A stretch of 64,000 nt of DNA from Hydractinia symbiolongicarpus (Eukaryota; Cnidaria; Hydrozoa; Anthoathecata; Hydractiniidae), in NCBI RefSeq assembly GCF_029227915.1, contig NC_079888.1, forward strand, positions 1,240,001-1,304,000, given 5' to 3'. Positions within the stretch are counted from its first letter, which is position 1; each line of letters begins with the position of its first letter. Below, piece after piece: positions 35,648 through 48,717 of this stretch. A program made the position numbers and the translations under genes. Under the pieces are notes generated by a model, which searched no databases, was not told the DNA's origin, and saw only the letters and a program-made list of their open reading frames with translations.

Positions 35648-37127
35648 TGTGAAGCAACCGTTGTAACTCAAACGGATTGACACCGTTAGAAAGTCAATGA
35701 AAGGTAGTTTTTGAAACTGTCTCTATTTCTTTAGCGGGAACTAACGGATAGGATTGGTCCCACAGTAAAAAATGATTTATTTATCGAAATTTTTAATTGA
35801 AGCGCTACCACAGGGTCCAGTGTAATCGCTGAGTTCCGGGAATCATGTCGAGTTAAAAAGAATGTTATTTCTTTGTGTTCAATTGGCTCATTTATCGCAT
35901 TTATAAGGTCACAGTCCAGAAACAGTTCAATTAATTCCCTCAGTCAATCGTTTCACTTTTATAAGCGATACAACTTAGTAATATCGGAAAAAATCGCTAA
36001 TTACATGTTGGTACGAATATGTGAAGCAACCTTTGTAACTCAAACGGATTGACACCGTTAAAAAAACAATGAAATGTAGTTTTTGAAACTGTCTCTATTT
36101 CCTCAGCGTGAACTAACGGCTAGGATTGGTCCCACAGTAAAAAATGACTTATTAATCTTAATTTTAAATGAAGCGCTACCACAGGGTCCAGTGTAATCGC
36201 TGAGTTACGGGAATCACGTCGAGTTAAAAAGAATGTTATTTCTTTGTGTTCAATTGTCTCATTTATCGCATTTATAAGGTCACAGTCCAGAAACAGTTCA
36301 ATTAATTCCCACAGTCAATCCGTTCATCGTTAAAAGCGATACAACTTAGTAATATCGGAACAAAATCACTAAGTACATGTTGGTACGAATATATGACGCA
36401 ACCGTTGTAACTCAAACGGATTGACACTGTTAAAAAGACAATGAAATGTAGTTTTTGAAACTGTCTCTATTTGTTCAGCGTGAACTAACGGCAAGATTGG
36501 TCCCACAATAAAAAATGACTTTTTAATCTTAATTTTTAAATGAAGCGCTACCACACCGCCCAGTGTAATCGTTGAGTTCCGGCAATCATGTCGAGTTAAA
36601 AAGAATGTTATTTCTTGGAGTCCAATTGGCTCATTTATCAGGTCACAGTCCAAAATCAGTTCAACTAAGTCCCACAGTCAATCGTTTCACTGTTAAAAGC
36701 GATACAACTTAGTTATATCGGAACAAAATCACTAAATACATGTTGGTACGAATATGTGACGCAACCGTTGTAACTCAAACGAATTGACACCGTTAAAAAG
36801 ACAATGAAATGTTGTTTTTGAAACTGTCTCTATTTCTTCAGCGTGAACTAACGGCTAGGATTGGTCCCACAGTAAAAAATGTCTTATTAACCTTAATTTT
36901 TAAATGAAGCGCTACCACACCGCCTAGTGTAATAGCTGAGTTCCAGCAATCCTGTCTAATTAAGAAGAATGTCATTCCTTGGAGTCCAATTGGCTCATTT
37001 ATCACATTTATCAGGTCACAGTCCAGAATCAGTTCAACTAAGTCCCACAGTCAATCCGTTCACCGTTAAAGGCGTTACAACTTAGTAATATCTGAACAAA
37101 AGCACTAAATACATGATGGTACGAATA

Positions 37128-37355
37128 TGTGAAGCAACCGTTATAACTAAAACGGATTGACACCGTTAGAAAGTCAATGAAAGGTAGTTTTTGAAACTGT
37201 CTCTATTTCTTCAGCGCGAACCTCATTTATCACATTTATAAGGTCACAGTCCAGAATCAGTTCAACTAAGTCCCACAGTCAATCCGTTCACCGTTAAAAG
37301 CGATACAACTTAGTAATATCGGAGCAAAAGCACTAAATACATGTTGGTACGAATA
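37128..37355 (+). repeat. 227-bp short unit, copy 6 (228 bp)
   Basis: Its right part is almost identical to that of 34930, but the left junction is of the GTTATAACTAAAACGG type. The left side was therefore exchanged with another unit. Confidence 0.93.
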
Positions 37356-37727
37356 TGTGAAGCAACCGTTGTAACTCAAACGGATTGACACCGTTAGAAA
37401 GTCAATGAAAGGTAGTTTTTGAAACTGTCTCTATTTCTTTAGCGGGAACTAACGTATAGGATTGGTCCCACAGTAAAAAATAACTTATTTATCGAAATTT
37501 TTAAATGAAGCGCTACCACAGGGTCCAGTGTAATCGCTGAGTTCCGGCAATCATGTCGAGTTAAAAAGAATGTTATTTCTTGGAGTCCAATTGGCTCATT
37601 TATCACATTTATAAGATCACAGTCCAGAATCAGTTTAATTAAGTCCCAAAGTCAATCGTTTCACTGTTAAAAGCGATACAACTTTGTAATATCGGAAAAA
37701 ATCGCTAAATACATGTTGGTACGAATA

Positions 37728-37845
37728 TGTGAAGCAACCGTTGTAACTCAAACGGATTGACACTGTTAGAAAGTCAATGAAAGGTAGTTTTTTTACAACT
37801 TAGTAATATTAGAACAAAAGCACTAAATACATGTTGGTACGAATA
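37728..37845 (+). repeat. 118-bp short unit, copy 9
   Basis: ATATTAGAAC subgroup; opens copy A of the 2352-bp HOR. Confidence 0.95.
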
Positions 37846-40079
37846 TGTGAAGCAACCGTTGTAACTCAAACGGATTGACACCGTTAGAAAGTCAATGAAA
37901 GGTAGTTTTTGAAACTGTCTCTATTTCTTTAGCGGGAACTAACGGATAGGATTGGTCCCACAGTAAAAAATGATTTATTTATCGAAATTTTTAATTGAAG
38001 CGCTACCACAGGGTCCAGTGTAATCGCTGAGTTTCGGCAATCATGTCGAGTTAAAAAGAATGTTATTTCTTGGAGTCCAATTGGCTCATTTATCACATTT
38101 ATTAGGTCACAGTCCAAAATCAGTTCAACTAAGTCCCACAGTCAATCGGTTCACCGTTAAAAGCGATACAACTTAGTAATATCGGAACAAAATCAATAAA
38201 TACATGTTGGTACGAATATGTGACGCAACCGTTGTAACTCAAACGGATTGACACCGTTAAAAAGACAATGAAATATAGTGTTTGAATCTGTCTCCATTTC
38301 TTCAGCGTGAACTAACGGATAGGGTTGGTCCCACAGTAAAAAATGACTTATTTATCGAAATTTTTAAATGAAGCGCTACCACAGGGTCCAGTGTAATCGC
38401 TGAGTTCCGGGAATCATGTCGAGTTAAAAAGAATGTTATTTCTTTGTGTTCAATTGGCTCATTTATCGCATTTATAAGGTCACAGTCCAGAAACAGTTCA
38501 ATTAATTCCCTCAGTCAATCGTTTCACTTTTATAAGCGATACAACTTAGTAATATCGGAAAAAATCGCTAATTACATGTTGGTACGAATATGTGAAGCAA
38601 CCGTTGTAACTCAAACGGATTGACACCGTTAAAAAAACAATGAAATGCAGTTTTTGAAACTGTCTCTATTTCTTCAGCGTGAACTAACGGCTAGGATTGG
38701 TCCCACAGTAAAAAATGACTTATTAATCTTAATTTTTAAATGAAGCGCTACCACAGGGTCCAGTGTAATCGCTGAGTTACGGGAATCACGTCGAGTTAAA
38801 AAGAATGTTATTTCTTTGTGTTCAATTGTCTCATTTATCGCATTTATAAGGTCACAGTCCAGAAACAGTTCAATTAATTCCCACAGTCAATCGTTTCACT
38901 TTTAAAAGCGATACAACTTAGTAAGATCGGAACAAATCGCTAAATACATGTTGGTACGAATACGTGACGTAATCGTTGTAACTCAAACGGATTGACACCG
39001 TTAGAAAGTCAATGAAATGTAGTTTTTGAAACTGTCTCTATTTCTTCAGCGTGAACTAACAGCTAGGATTGGTCCCACAGTAAAAAGTGATTTATTTATC
39101 GAAATTTTTAATTGAAGCGCTACCACAGGGTCCAGTGTAATCGCTGAGTTTCGGCAATCATGTCGAGTTAAAAAGAATGTTATTTCTTGGAGTCCAATTG
39201 GCTCATTTATCACATTTATAAGGTCACAGTCCAAAATCAGTTCAACTAAGTCCCACAGTCAATCGGTTCACCGTTAAAAGCGATACAACTTAGTAATATC
39301 GGAACAAAATCAATAAATACATGTTGGTACGAATATGTGACGCAACCGTTGTAACTCAAACGGATTGACACCGTTAAAAAGACAATGAAATGTAGTGTTT
39401 GAAACTGTCTCTATTTCTTCAGCGTGAACTAACGGATAGGGTTGGTCCCACAGTAAAAAATGACTTATTTATCGAAATTTTTAAATGAAGCGCTACCACA
39501 GGGTCCAGTGTAATCACTGAGTTCCGGGAATCATGTCGAGTTAAAAAGAATGTTATTTCTTTGTGTTCAATTGGCTCATTTATCGCATTTATAAGGTCAC
39601 AGTCCAGAAACAGTTCAATTATTTCCCTCAGTCAATCGTTTCTCTTTTAAGAGCGATACAACTTAGTAATATCGGAAAAAATCGCTAAATACATGTTGGT
39701 ACGAATATGTGAAGCAACCGTTGTAACTCGAACGGATTGACACCGTTAAAAAGACAATGAAATGTAGTTTTTGAAACTGTCTCTATTTCTTCAGCGTGAA
39801 CTAACGGCTAGGATTGGTCCCACAGTAAAAAATGACTTATTAATCTTAATTTTTAAATGAAGCGCTACCACAGGGTCCAGTGTAATCGCTGAGTTCCGGC
39901 AATCATGTCGAGTTAAAAAGAATGTTATTTCTTGGAGTCCAATTGGCTCATTTATCACATTTATAAGATCACAGTCCAGAATCAGTTTAATTAAGTCCCA
40001 AAGTCAATCGTTTCACTGTTAAAAGCGATACAACTTTGTAATATCGGAAAAAATCGCTAAATACATGTTGGTACGAATA

Positions 40080-40197
40080 TGTGAAGCAACCGTTGTAACT
40101 CAAACGGATTGACACTGTTAGAAAGTCAATGAAAGGTAGTTTTTTTACAACTTAGTAATATTAGAACAAAAGCATTAAATACATGTTGGTACGAATA
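40080..40197 (+). repeat. 118-bp short unit, copy 10
   Basis: ATATTAGAAC subgroup; opens copy B of the 2352-bp HOR and differs from copy 9 by about one base (GCATTAAATAC). Confidence 0.95.
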
Positions 40198-42058
40198 TGT
40201 GAAGCAACCGTTGTAACTCAAACGGATTGACACCGTTAGAAAGTCAATGAAAGGTAGTTTTTGAAACTGTCTCTATTTCTTTAGCGGGAACTAACGGATA
40301 GGATTGGTCCCACAGTAAAAAATGATTTATTTATCGAAATTTTTAATTGAAGCGCTACCACAGGGTCCAGTGTAATCGCTGAGTTTCGGCAATCATGTCG
40401 AGTTAAAAAGAATGTTATTTCTTGGAGTCCAATTGGCTCATTTATCACATTTATTAGGTCACAGTCCAAAATCAGTTCAACTAAGTCCCACAGTCAATCG
40501 GTTCACCGTTAAAAGCGATACAACTTAGTAATATCGGAACAAAATCAATAAATACATGTTGGTACGAATATGTGACGCAACCGTTGTAACTCAAACGGAT
40601 TGACACCGTTAAAAAGACAATGAAATGTAGTGTTTGAATCTGTCTCCATTTCTTCAGCGTGAACTAACGGATAGGGTTGGTCCCACAGTAAAAAATGACT
40701 TATTTATCGAAATTTTTAAATGAAGCGCTACCACAGGGTCCAGTGTAATCGCTGAGTTCCGGGAATCATGTCGAGTTAAAAAGAATGTTATTTCTTTGTG
40801 TTCAATTGGCTCATTTATCGCATTTATAAGGTCACAGTCCAGAAACAGTTCAATTAATTCCCTCAGTCAATCGTTTCACTTTTAAGAGCGATACAACTTA
40901 GTAATATCGGAAAAAATTGCTAATTACATGTTGGTACGAATATGTGAAGCAACCGTTGTAACTCAAACGGATTGACACCGTTAAAAAAACAATGAAATGT
41001 AGTTTTTGAAACTGTCTCTATTTCTTCAGCGTGAACTAACGGCTAGGATTGGTCCCACAGTAAAAAATGACTTATTAATATTAATTTTTAAATGAAGCGC
41101 TACCACAGGGTCCAGTATAATCGCTGAGTTACGGGAATCACGTCGAGTTAAAAAGAATGTTATTTCTTTGTGTTCAATTGTCTCATTTATCGCATTTATA
41201 AGGTCACAGTCCAGAAACAGTTCAATTAATTCCCACAGTCAATCGTTTCACTTTTAAAAGCGATACAACTTAGTAAGATCGGAACAAATCGCTAAATACA
41301 TGTTGGTACGAATACGTGACGTAATCGTTGTAACTCAAACGGATTGACACCGTTAGAAAGTCAATGAAATGTAGTTTTTGAAACTGTCTCTATTTCTTCA
41401 GCGTGAACTAACAGCTAGGATTGGTCCCACAGTAAAAAGTGATTTATTTATCGAAATTTTTAATTGAAGCGCTACCACAGGGTCCAGTGTAATCGCTGAG
41501 TTTCGGCAATCATGTCGAGTTAAAAAGAATGTTATTTCTTGGAGTCCAATTGGCTCATTTATCACATTTATAAGGTCACAGTCCAAAATCAGTTCAACTA
41601 AGTCCCACAGTCAATCGGTTCACCGTTAAAAGCGATACAACTTAGTAATATCGGAACAAAATCAATAAATACATGTTGGTACGAATATGTGACGCAACCG
41701 TTGTAACTCAAACGGATTGACACCGTTAAAAAGACAATGAAATGTAGTGTTTGAAACTGTCTCTATTTTTTAGCGGGAACTAACTGATAGGATTGGTCCC
41801 ACAGTAAAAAATAACTTATTTATCGAAATTTTTAAATGAAGCGCTACCACAGGGTGCAGTGTAATCGCTGAGTTCCGGGAATCATGTCGAGTTAAAAAGA
41901 GTATTATTTCTTGGTGTTCAATTGGCTGATTTATCGCATTTATTAGGTCACAGTCCAGAAACAGTTCAATTAATTACCACAGTCAATCGTTTCACTTTTA
42001 AAGGCGATACAACTTAGTAATATCGGAAAAAATCGCTAAATACATGTTGGTACGAATA

Positions 42059-42430
42059 TGTGAAGCAACCGTTGTAACCCTAACGGATTGACGCCGTTGG
42101 AAAGTCAATGAAATATAGTTTCTGAAACAGTCTCTATTTCTTCAACGCGAACTAACGGCTAGGATAGGTCCCACAGTAAAAAATGACTTATTCATCTAAA
42201 GTTTTAAATGAACCGCTAACGAAGGGTCCAGTGTAATCGCTGAGTTCTAGCAATCATGTCAAATTAAGAAGAATGTCATTCCTTGGAGTCCAATTGGTCA
42301 TTCTTCTCATCTATCAGGTCACAGTCCAGAATCAGTTCAACAAAGTCAAACAGTCAATCGCTTCCCCGTTAAAACCGATACAACTTAGTAATATCGGAAC
42401 TAAATCACTAAATACATGTTGGTACGAATA
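42059..42430 (+). repeat. Divergent full unit matching one 15 kb away
   Basis: This unit has TAACCCTAACGGATTGACG, GTTTCTGAAACAGTC and CTAAAGTTTTAAATGAA. The same combination is found in the unit at 57645 and in part in the units at 51692, 53553 and 54669. It carries more private changes than its neighbours, suggesting an older isolated copy. Confidence 0.85.
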
Positions 42431-44268
42431 TGTGACGCAACCGTTGTAACTCAAACGGATTGACACCTTCAAAAAGTCAATGAAATGTAGTTTTTGAAAC
42501 TGTCTCTATTTCTTCAGCGCGAACTAACGGCTAGGATTGGTCCCACAGTAAAAAGTGACTTATTTATCGAAATTTTTAAATGAAGCGCTACCACAGGGTC
42601 CAATGTAATCGTTTAGTTCCGGCAATCATGTCTAGTTAAAAAGAATGTTATTTCTTGGAGTCCAATTGGCTCATTGATCAGGTCACAGTCCAAAATCAGT
42701 TCAACTAAGTCCCACAGTCAATCGGTTCACTGTTAAAAGCGATACAACTTAGTTATATCGGAACAAAATCACTAAATACATGTTGGTACGAATATGTGAC
42801 GCAACCGTTGTAACTCAAACAAATTGACACCGTTAAGAAGACAATGAAATGTAGTGTTTCAAACTGCCTCTATTTCTTCAGCGTGAACTAACGGCTAGGA
42901 TTAGTCCCACAGTAAAAAATGACTTATTAATCTTAATTTTTTAATGAAGCGCTACCACAGCGCCCAGTGTATCCGCTGAGTTCCAGCAATCATGTCAAAT
43001 TAAGAAGATTGTCATTCATTGGAGACCAAGTGGCTCATTTATCACATTTAGCAGGTAACAGTTTAGAATCAGTTCAATTAAGTCCCACAGTCAATCGTTT
43101 TACTATTAAAAGCCATACAACTTAGTAATATCGGAACAAAATCACTAAATACATGTTGGTACGAATATGTGACGCAACCGTTGTAACTCAAACGGATTGA
43201 CACATTTAAAAAGTCAATGAAATGTAGTTTTTGAAACTGTCTCTATTTCTTCAGCGCGAACTAACGGCTAGGATTGGTCCCACAGTAAAAAGTGACTTAT
43301 TTATCGAAATTTTTAAATGAAGCGCTACCACAGGGTCCAATGTAATCGTTGAGTTCCGGCAATCATGTCGAGTTAAAAAGAATGTTATTTCTTGGAGTCC
43401 AATTGGCTCATTTATCAGGTCACAGTCCAAAATCAGTTCAACTAAGTCCCACAGTCAATCGGTTCACTGTTAAAAGCGATACAACTTAGTTATATCGGAA
43501 CAAAATCACTAAATACATGTTGGTACGAATATGTGACGCAACCGTTGTAACTCGAACAAATTGACACCGTTAAGAAGATAATGAAATATAGTATTTGAAA
43601 CTGCCTCTATTTCTTCAGCGTGAACTAACGGCTAGGATTAGTCCCACAGTAAAAAATGACTTATTAATCTTAATTTTTAAATGAAGCGCTACCACAGCGC
43701 CCAGTGTATCCGCTGAGTTCCAGCAATCATGTCAAATTAAGAAGATTGTCATTCATTGGAGACCAAGTGGCTCATTTATCACATTTAGCAGGTAACAGTT
43801 TAGAATCAGTTCAATTAAGTCCCACAGTCAATCGTTTTACTATTAAAAGCCATACAACTTAGTAATATCGGAACAAAATCACTAAATACATGTTGGTACG
43901 AATATGTGACGCAACCGTTGTAACTCAAACGGATTGACACATTTAAAAAGTCAATGAAATGTAGCTTTTGAAACTGTCTCTATTTCTTCAGCGCGAACTA
44001 ACGGCTAGGATTGGTCCCACAGTAAAAAGTGACTTATTTATCGAAAATTTTAAATGAAGCGCTACCACAGGGTCCAATGTAATCGTTGAGTTCCGGCAAT
44101 CATGTCGAGTTAAAAAGAATGTTATTTCTTGGAGTCCAATTGGCTCATTTATCAGGTCACAGTCCAAAATCAGTTCAACTAAGTCCCACAGTCAATCGGT
44201 TCACTGTTAAAAGCGATACAACTTAGTTATATCGGAACAAAATCACTAAATACATGTTGGTACGAATA
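42431..44268 (+). repeat. 737-bp two-unit higher-order repeat
   Basis: Pairs begin at 42431, 43168 and 43905. The first unit of each pair (364 bp) lacks 9 bp, so TCATTTATCACATTTATCAGG reads TCATTTATCAGG (TCATTGATCAGG in the first copy). The second unit (42795, 43532) is the type with GATTGTCATTCATTGGAG. The third pair continues into a different partner at 44269. Confidence 0.92.
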
Positions 44269-45757
44269 TGTGACGCAACCGTTGTAACTCGAACAAATTG
44301 ACACCGTTAAGAAGACAATGAAATGTTGTATTTGAAACTGCCTCTATTTCTTCAGCGTGAACTAACGGCTAGGATTAGTCCCACAGCAAAAAATGACTTA
44401 TTAACCTTAATTTTTAAATGAAGCGCTACCACAGCGCCCAGTGTATCCGCTGAGTTCCAGCAATCATGTCAAATTAAGACGATTGTCATTCATTGGAGAC
44501 CAAGTGGCTCATTTATCACATTTAGCAGGTAACAGTTTAGAATCAGTTCAATTAAGTCCCACAGTCAATCGTTTTACTTTTAAAAGCCATACAACTTAGT
44601 AATAGCGGAAGAAATCGCTAAATACATGTTGGTACAAATATGTGACGCAACCGTTGCAACTCAAACGGATTGACACCGTTAAAAATTCAATGAAATCTAG
44701 TTTTTGAAACTGCCTCTATTTCTTCCGCGTGAACTAACGCCTAGGATTGGTCCCACAGTAAAAAATGACTTATTTATGTTAATTTTTAAATAAAGTGCTC
44801 CCACAGCGCCCAGTGTAATCGCTGAGTTCACGCAATCATGTCGAGTTAAAAAGAATGTTATTTCTTGGAGTCCAATTGGCTCATTAATTACATTTATAAA
44901 ATCACAGTCCAGAATCATTTCAATTAAGTCCCACAGTCAATCGGTTCACTGTTAAAAGCGATACAACTTAGTTATATCGGAACAAAATCACTAAATACAT
45001 GTTGGTACGAATATGTGACGCAACCGTTGTAACTCGAACAAATTGACACCGTTAAGAAGACAATGAAATGTTGTATTTGAAACTGCCTCTATTTCTTCAG
45101 CGTGAACTAACGGCTAGGATTAGTCCCACAGCAAAAAATGACTTATTAACCTTAATTTTTAAATGAAGCGCTACCACAGCGCCCAGTGTATCCGCTGAGT
45201 TCCAGCAATCATGTCAAATTAAGACGATTGTCATTCATTGGAGACCAAGTGGCTCATTTATCACATTTAGCAGGTAACAGTTTAGAATCAGTTCAATTAA
45301 GTCCCACAGTCAATCGTTTTACTTTTAAAATCCATACAACTTAGTAATAGCGGAAGAAATCGCTAAATACATGTTGGTACAAATATGTGACGCAACCGTT
45401 GCAACTCAAACGGATTGACACCGTTAAAAATTCAATGAAATCTAGTTTTTGAAACTGCCTCTATTTCTTCCGCGTGAACTAACGCCTAGGATTGGTCCCA
45501 CAGTAAAAAATGACTTATTTATGTTAATTTTTAAATAAAGTGCTCCCACAGCGCCCAGTGTAATCGCTGAGTTCACGCAATCATGTCGAGTTAAAAAGAA
45601 TGTTATTTCTTGGAGTCCAATTGGCTCATTAATTACATTTATAAAATCACAGTCCAGAATCAGTTCAATTAAGTCCCACCGTCAATTGTTTTACTTTTAA
45701 AAGCGATACAACTTAGTAATATCGGAAAAAATGGCTAAATACATGTTGGTTCGAATA
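44269..45757 (+). repeat. 745-bp two-unit higher-order repeat, two copies
   Basis: Units 44269 and 44641 recur at 45014 and 45386. Shared markers are CAGCAAAAAATGAC, TTAAGACGATTGTC, GTTAAAAATTCAATG and TCATTAATTACATTTAT. The copies are nearly identical until the last 100 bp of each second unit, where 44641 switches to the type found at 43905. Confidence 0.9.
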
Positions 45758-46494
45758 TATAAAGCAACCGTTGTAAATCAAACGGATTGACACCGTTAGA
45801 AAGTCAATGAAAGGTAGTTTTTCAAACTGTCTCTATTTCTTCCGCGTGAACTAGCGGATAGGATTGGTCCCACAGTAAAAAACGACTTATTTATCTTAAT
45901 TTTTAAACAAAACGCTCCCACAGCGCCCAGTGTAATCGCTGAGTTCCGGCAATCATTTCGAGTTAAAAAGAATGTTAATTCTTTGAGTCCAATTGGCTCA
46001 TTTATCACATTTATAAGATCACAGTCCAGAATCAGTACAATTAAGTCCCACAGTCAATCCGTACACCGTTAAAAGCGATACAACTTAGTAATATCGGAAC
46101 AAAATCACTAAGTACATGTTGGTACGAATATGTGACGCAACCGTTGTAACTCAAACGGATTGACACTGTTAAAAAGACAATGAAATGTAGTTTTTGAAAC
46201 TGTCTCTATTTGTTCAGCGTGAACTAACGGCTAGGATTGGTCCCACAATAAAAAATGACTTATTAATCTTAATTTTTAAATGAAGCGCTACCACACCGCC
46301 CAGTGTAATCGTTGAGTTCCGGCAATCATGTCGAGTTAAAAAGAATGTTATTTCTTGGAGTCCAATTGGCTCATTTATCAGGTCACAGTCCAAAATCAGT
46401 TCAACTAAGTCCCACAGTCAATCGTTTCACTGTTAAAAGCGATACAACTTAGTTATATCGGAACAAAATCACTAAATACATGTTGGTACGAATA
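45758..46494 (+). repeat. Units 133-134, types repeated about 10 kb away
   Basis: The unit at 45758 has CAATCATTTCGAGTT and TTAATTCTTTGAG, matched only by the units at 55785 and (right half) 52436. The unit at 46131 (364 bp) has CTATTTGTTCAGCG and CCCACAATAAAAAATG, matched by the unit at 36392. Both are examples of variants shared over long distance within the array. Confidence 0.85.
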
Positions 46495-48717
46495 TGTGAC
46501 GCAACCATTGTAACTCGAACAAATTGACACCGTTAAGAAGACAATGAAATGTAGTATTTGAAACTGCCTCTATTTCTTCAGCGTGAACTAACGGCTAGGA
46601 TTGGTCCCACAGTAAAAAATGACTTATTTATTGAAATTTTTAAATGAAGCGCTACCACAGGGTCCAGTGTAATCGTTGAGTTCCAGCAATCATGTCAAAT
46701 TAAGAAGATTGTCATTCATTGGAGACCAAGTGGCTCATTTATCACATTTAGCAGATAACAGTTTAGAATCAGTTCAATTAAGTCCCACAGTCAATCGTTT
46801 TACTTTTAAAAGCCATACAACTTAGTAATAGCGGAAGAAATCGCTAAATACATGTTGGTACAAATATGTGACGCAACCGTTGCAACTCAAACGGATTGAC
46901 ACCGTTAGAAAGTCAATGAAATCTAGTTTTTGAAACTGTCTCTATTTCTTCCGCGTGAACTAACGCCTAGGATTGGTCCCACAGTAAAAAATGACTTATT
47001 TATGTTAATTTTTAAATAAAGCGCTCCCACAGCGCCCAGTGTAATCGCTGAGTTCACGCAATCATGTCGAGTTAAAAAGAATGTTATTTCTTGGAGTCCA
47101 ATTGGCTCATTTATCACATTTATAAGATCACAGTCCAGAATCAGTTCAATTAAGTCCCACCGTCAATTGTTTTACTTTTAAAAGCGATAAAACTTAGAAA
47201 TATCGGAAAAAATCGCTAAATACATGTTGGTTCGAATATGTGAAGCAACCGTTGTAAATCAAACGGATTGACACCGTTAGAAAGTCAATGAAATCTAGTT
47301 TTTCAAACTGTCTCTATTTCTTTCGCGTGAACTAGCGGATAGGATTGGTCCCACAGTAAAAAGTGACTTATTTATCAAAATTTTTAAATGAAGCGCTACC
47401 ACAGGGTCCAATGTAATCGTTGAGTTCCGGCAATCATGTCGAGTTAAAAAGAATGTTATTTCTTGGAGTCCAATTGGCTCATTTATCAGGTCACAGTCCA
47501 AAATCAGTTCAACTAAGTCCCACAGTCAATCGGTTCACTGTTAAAAGCGATACAACTTAGTTATATCGGAAAAAAATCACTAAATACATGTTGGTACGAA
47601 TATGTGACGCAACCGTTGTAACTCGAACAAATTGACACCGTTAAGAAGACAATGAAATGTAGTATTTGAAACTGCCTCTATTTCTTCAGCGTGAACTAAC
47701 GGCTAGGATTAGTCCCACAGTAAAAAGTGACTTATTAATCTTAATTTTTAAATGAAGCGCTACCACAGCGCCCAGTGTATCCGCTGAGTTCCAGCAATCA
47801 TGTCAAACTAAGAAGATTGTCATTCATTGGAGACCAAGTGGATCATTTATCACATTTAGCAGGTAACAGTTTAGAATCAGTTCAATTAAGTCCCACAGTC
47901 AATCGTTTTACTTTTAAAAGCCATACAACTTAGTAATAGCGGAAGAAATCGCTAAATACATGTTGGTACAAATATGTGACGCAACCGTTGCAACTCAAAC
48001 GGATTGACACCGTTAGAAAGTCAATGAAATCTAGTTTTTGAAACTGTCTCTATTTCTTCCGCGTGAACTAACGCCTAGGATTGGTCCCACAGTAAAAAAT
48101 GACTTATTTATGTTAATTTTTAAATAAAGCGCTCCCACAGCGCCCAGTGTAATCGCTGAGTTCACGCAATCATGTCGAGTTAAAAAGAATGTTATTTCTT
48201 GGAGTTCAATTGGCTCATTTATCACATTTATAAAATCACAGTCCAGAATCAGTTCAATTAAGTCCCACCGTCAATTGTTTTACTTTTAAAAGCGATAAAA
48301 CTTAGTAATATCGGAAAAAATCGCTAAATACATGTTGGTTCGAATATGTGAAGCAACCGTTGTAAATCAAACGGATTGACACCGTTAGAAAGTCAATGAA
48401 ATCTAGTTTTTCAAACTGTCTCTATTTCTTCCGCGTGAACTAGCGGATAGGATTGGTCACAGTAAAAAATGACTTATTAATCTTAATTTTTAAATGAAGC
48501 GCTACCACAGGGTCCAGTGTAATCGCTGAGTTCCAGCAATCCTGTCAAATTAAGAAGAATGTCATTCCTTGGAGTCCAATTGTCTCATTTATCACATTTA
48601 TCAGGTCACAGTCCAGAATCAGTTCAACTAAGTCCCACAGTCAATCCGTTCACCGTTAAAAGCGATACAACTTAGTAATATCGGAACAAAAGCACTAAAT
48701 ACATGTTGGTACGAATA
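46495..48717 (+). repeat. 1108-bp three-unit higher-order repeat, two copies
   Basis: Units 46495, 46867 and 47239 recur at 47603, 47975 and 48347. The second units are nearly identical (AACGCCTAGGATTGG, GAGTTCACGCAATC). The unit at 46495 is a mosaic: its middle (CAGGGTCCAGTG) is replaced relative to 47603. The third unit of copy A has the 9-bp deletion; the third of copy B changes type after about 48456. Confidence 0.88.

Larger units (their letters stand above)
34558..37727 (+). repeat. 2198-bp repeat period with short units and a fusion unit
   Basis: Units start at 34558, 34930 (short), 35158, 35530 (short), 35648, 36020, 36392, 36755, 37128 (short) and 37356. The sequence from about 34990 to 35830 recurs 2198 bp later. 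The unit at 35648 is a fusion: its left side matches 37846 (TTTTTAATTGAAG) and its right side matches 38219 (TTTGTGTTC, TCCCTCAGTC), so one unit was lost here. The unit at 36392 (363 bp) has the 9-bp deletion typical of the 42-48 kb region. The unit at 36755 matches 33214. Confidence 0.85.
37728..42058 (+). repeat. 2352-bp higher-order repeat, two copies
   Basis: Copy A has units 37728 (short), 37846, 38219, 38591, 38963, 39336, 39708. Copy B has 40080 (short), 40198, 40571, 40943, 41315, 41688. Each pair is exactly 2352 bp apart. By eye there are only about eight base differences over roughly 2 kb, making this one of the youngest duplications in the window. The match ends inside the unit at 41688, near 41767, where another type begins. 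Confidence 0.93.

Noticed and set aside
18843-41586. A recurrent 62-codon minus-strand open frame in about a dozen and a half units, nearly identical in each copy
   Set aside because: It lies wholly inside the repeat, recurs only because units were duplicated, and is broken in other units of equal standing. Differences between copies change residues freely, and there is no sign of a promoter, domain or signal peptide. A chance open frame in a satellite explains it.
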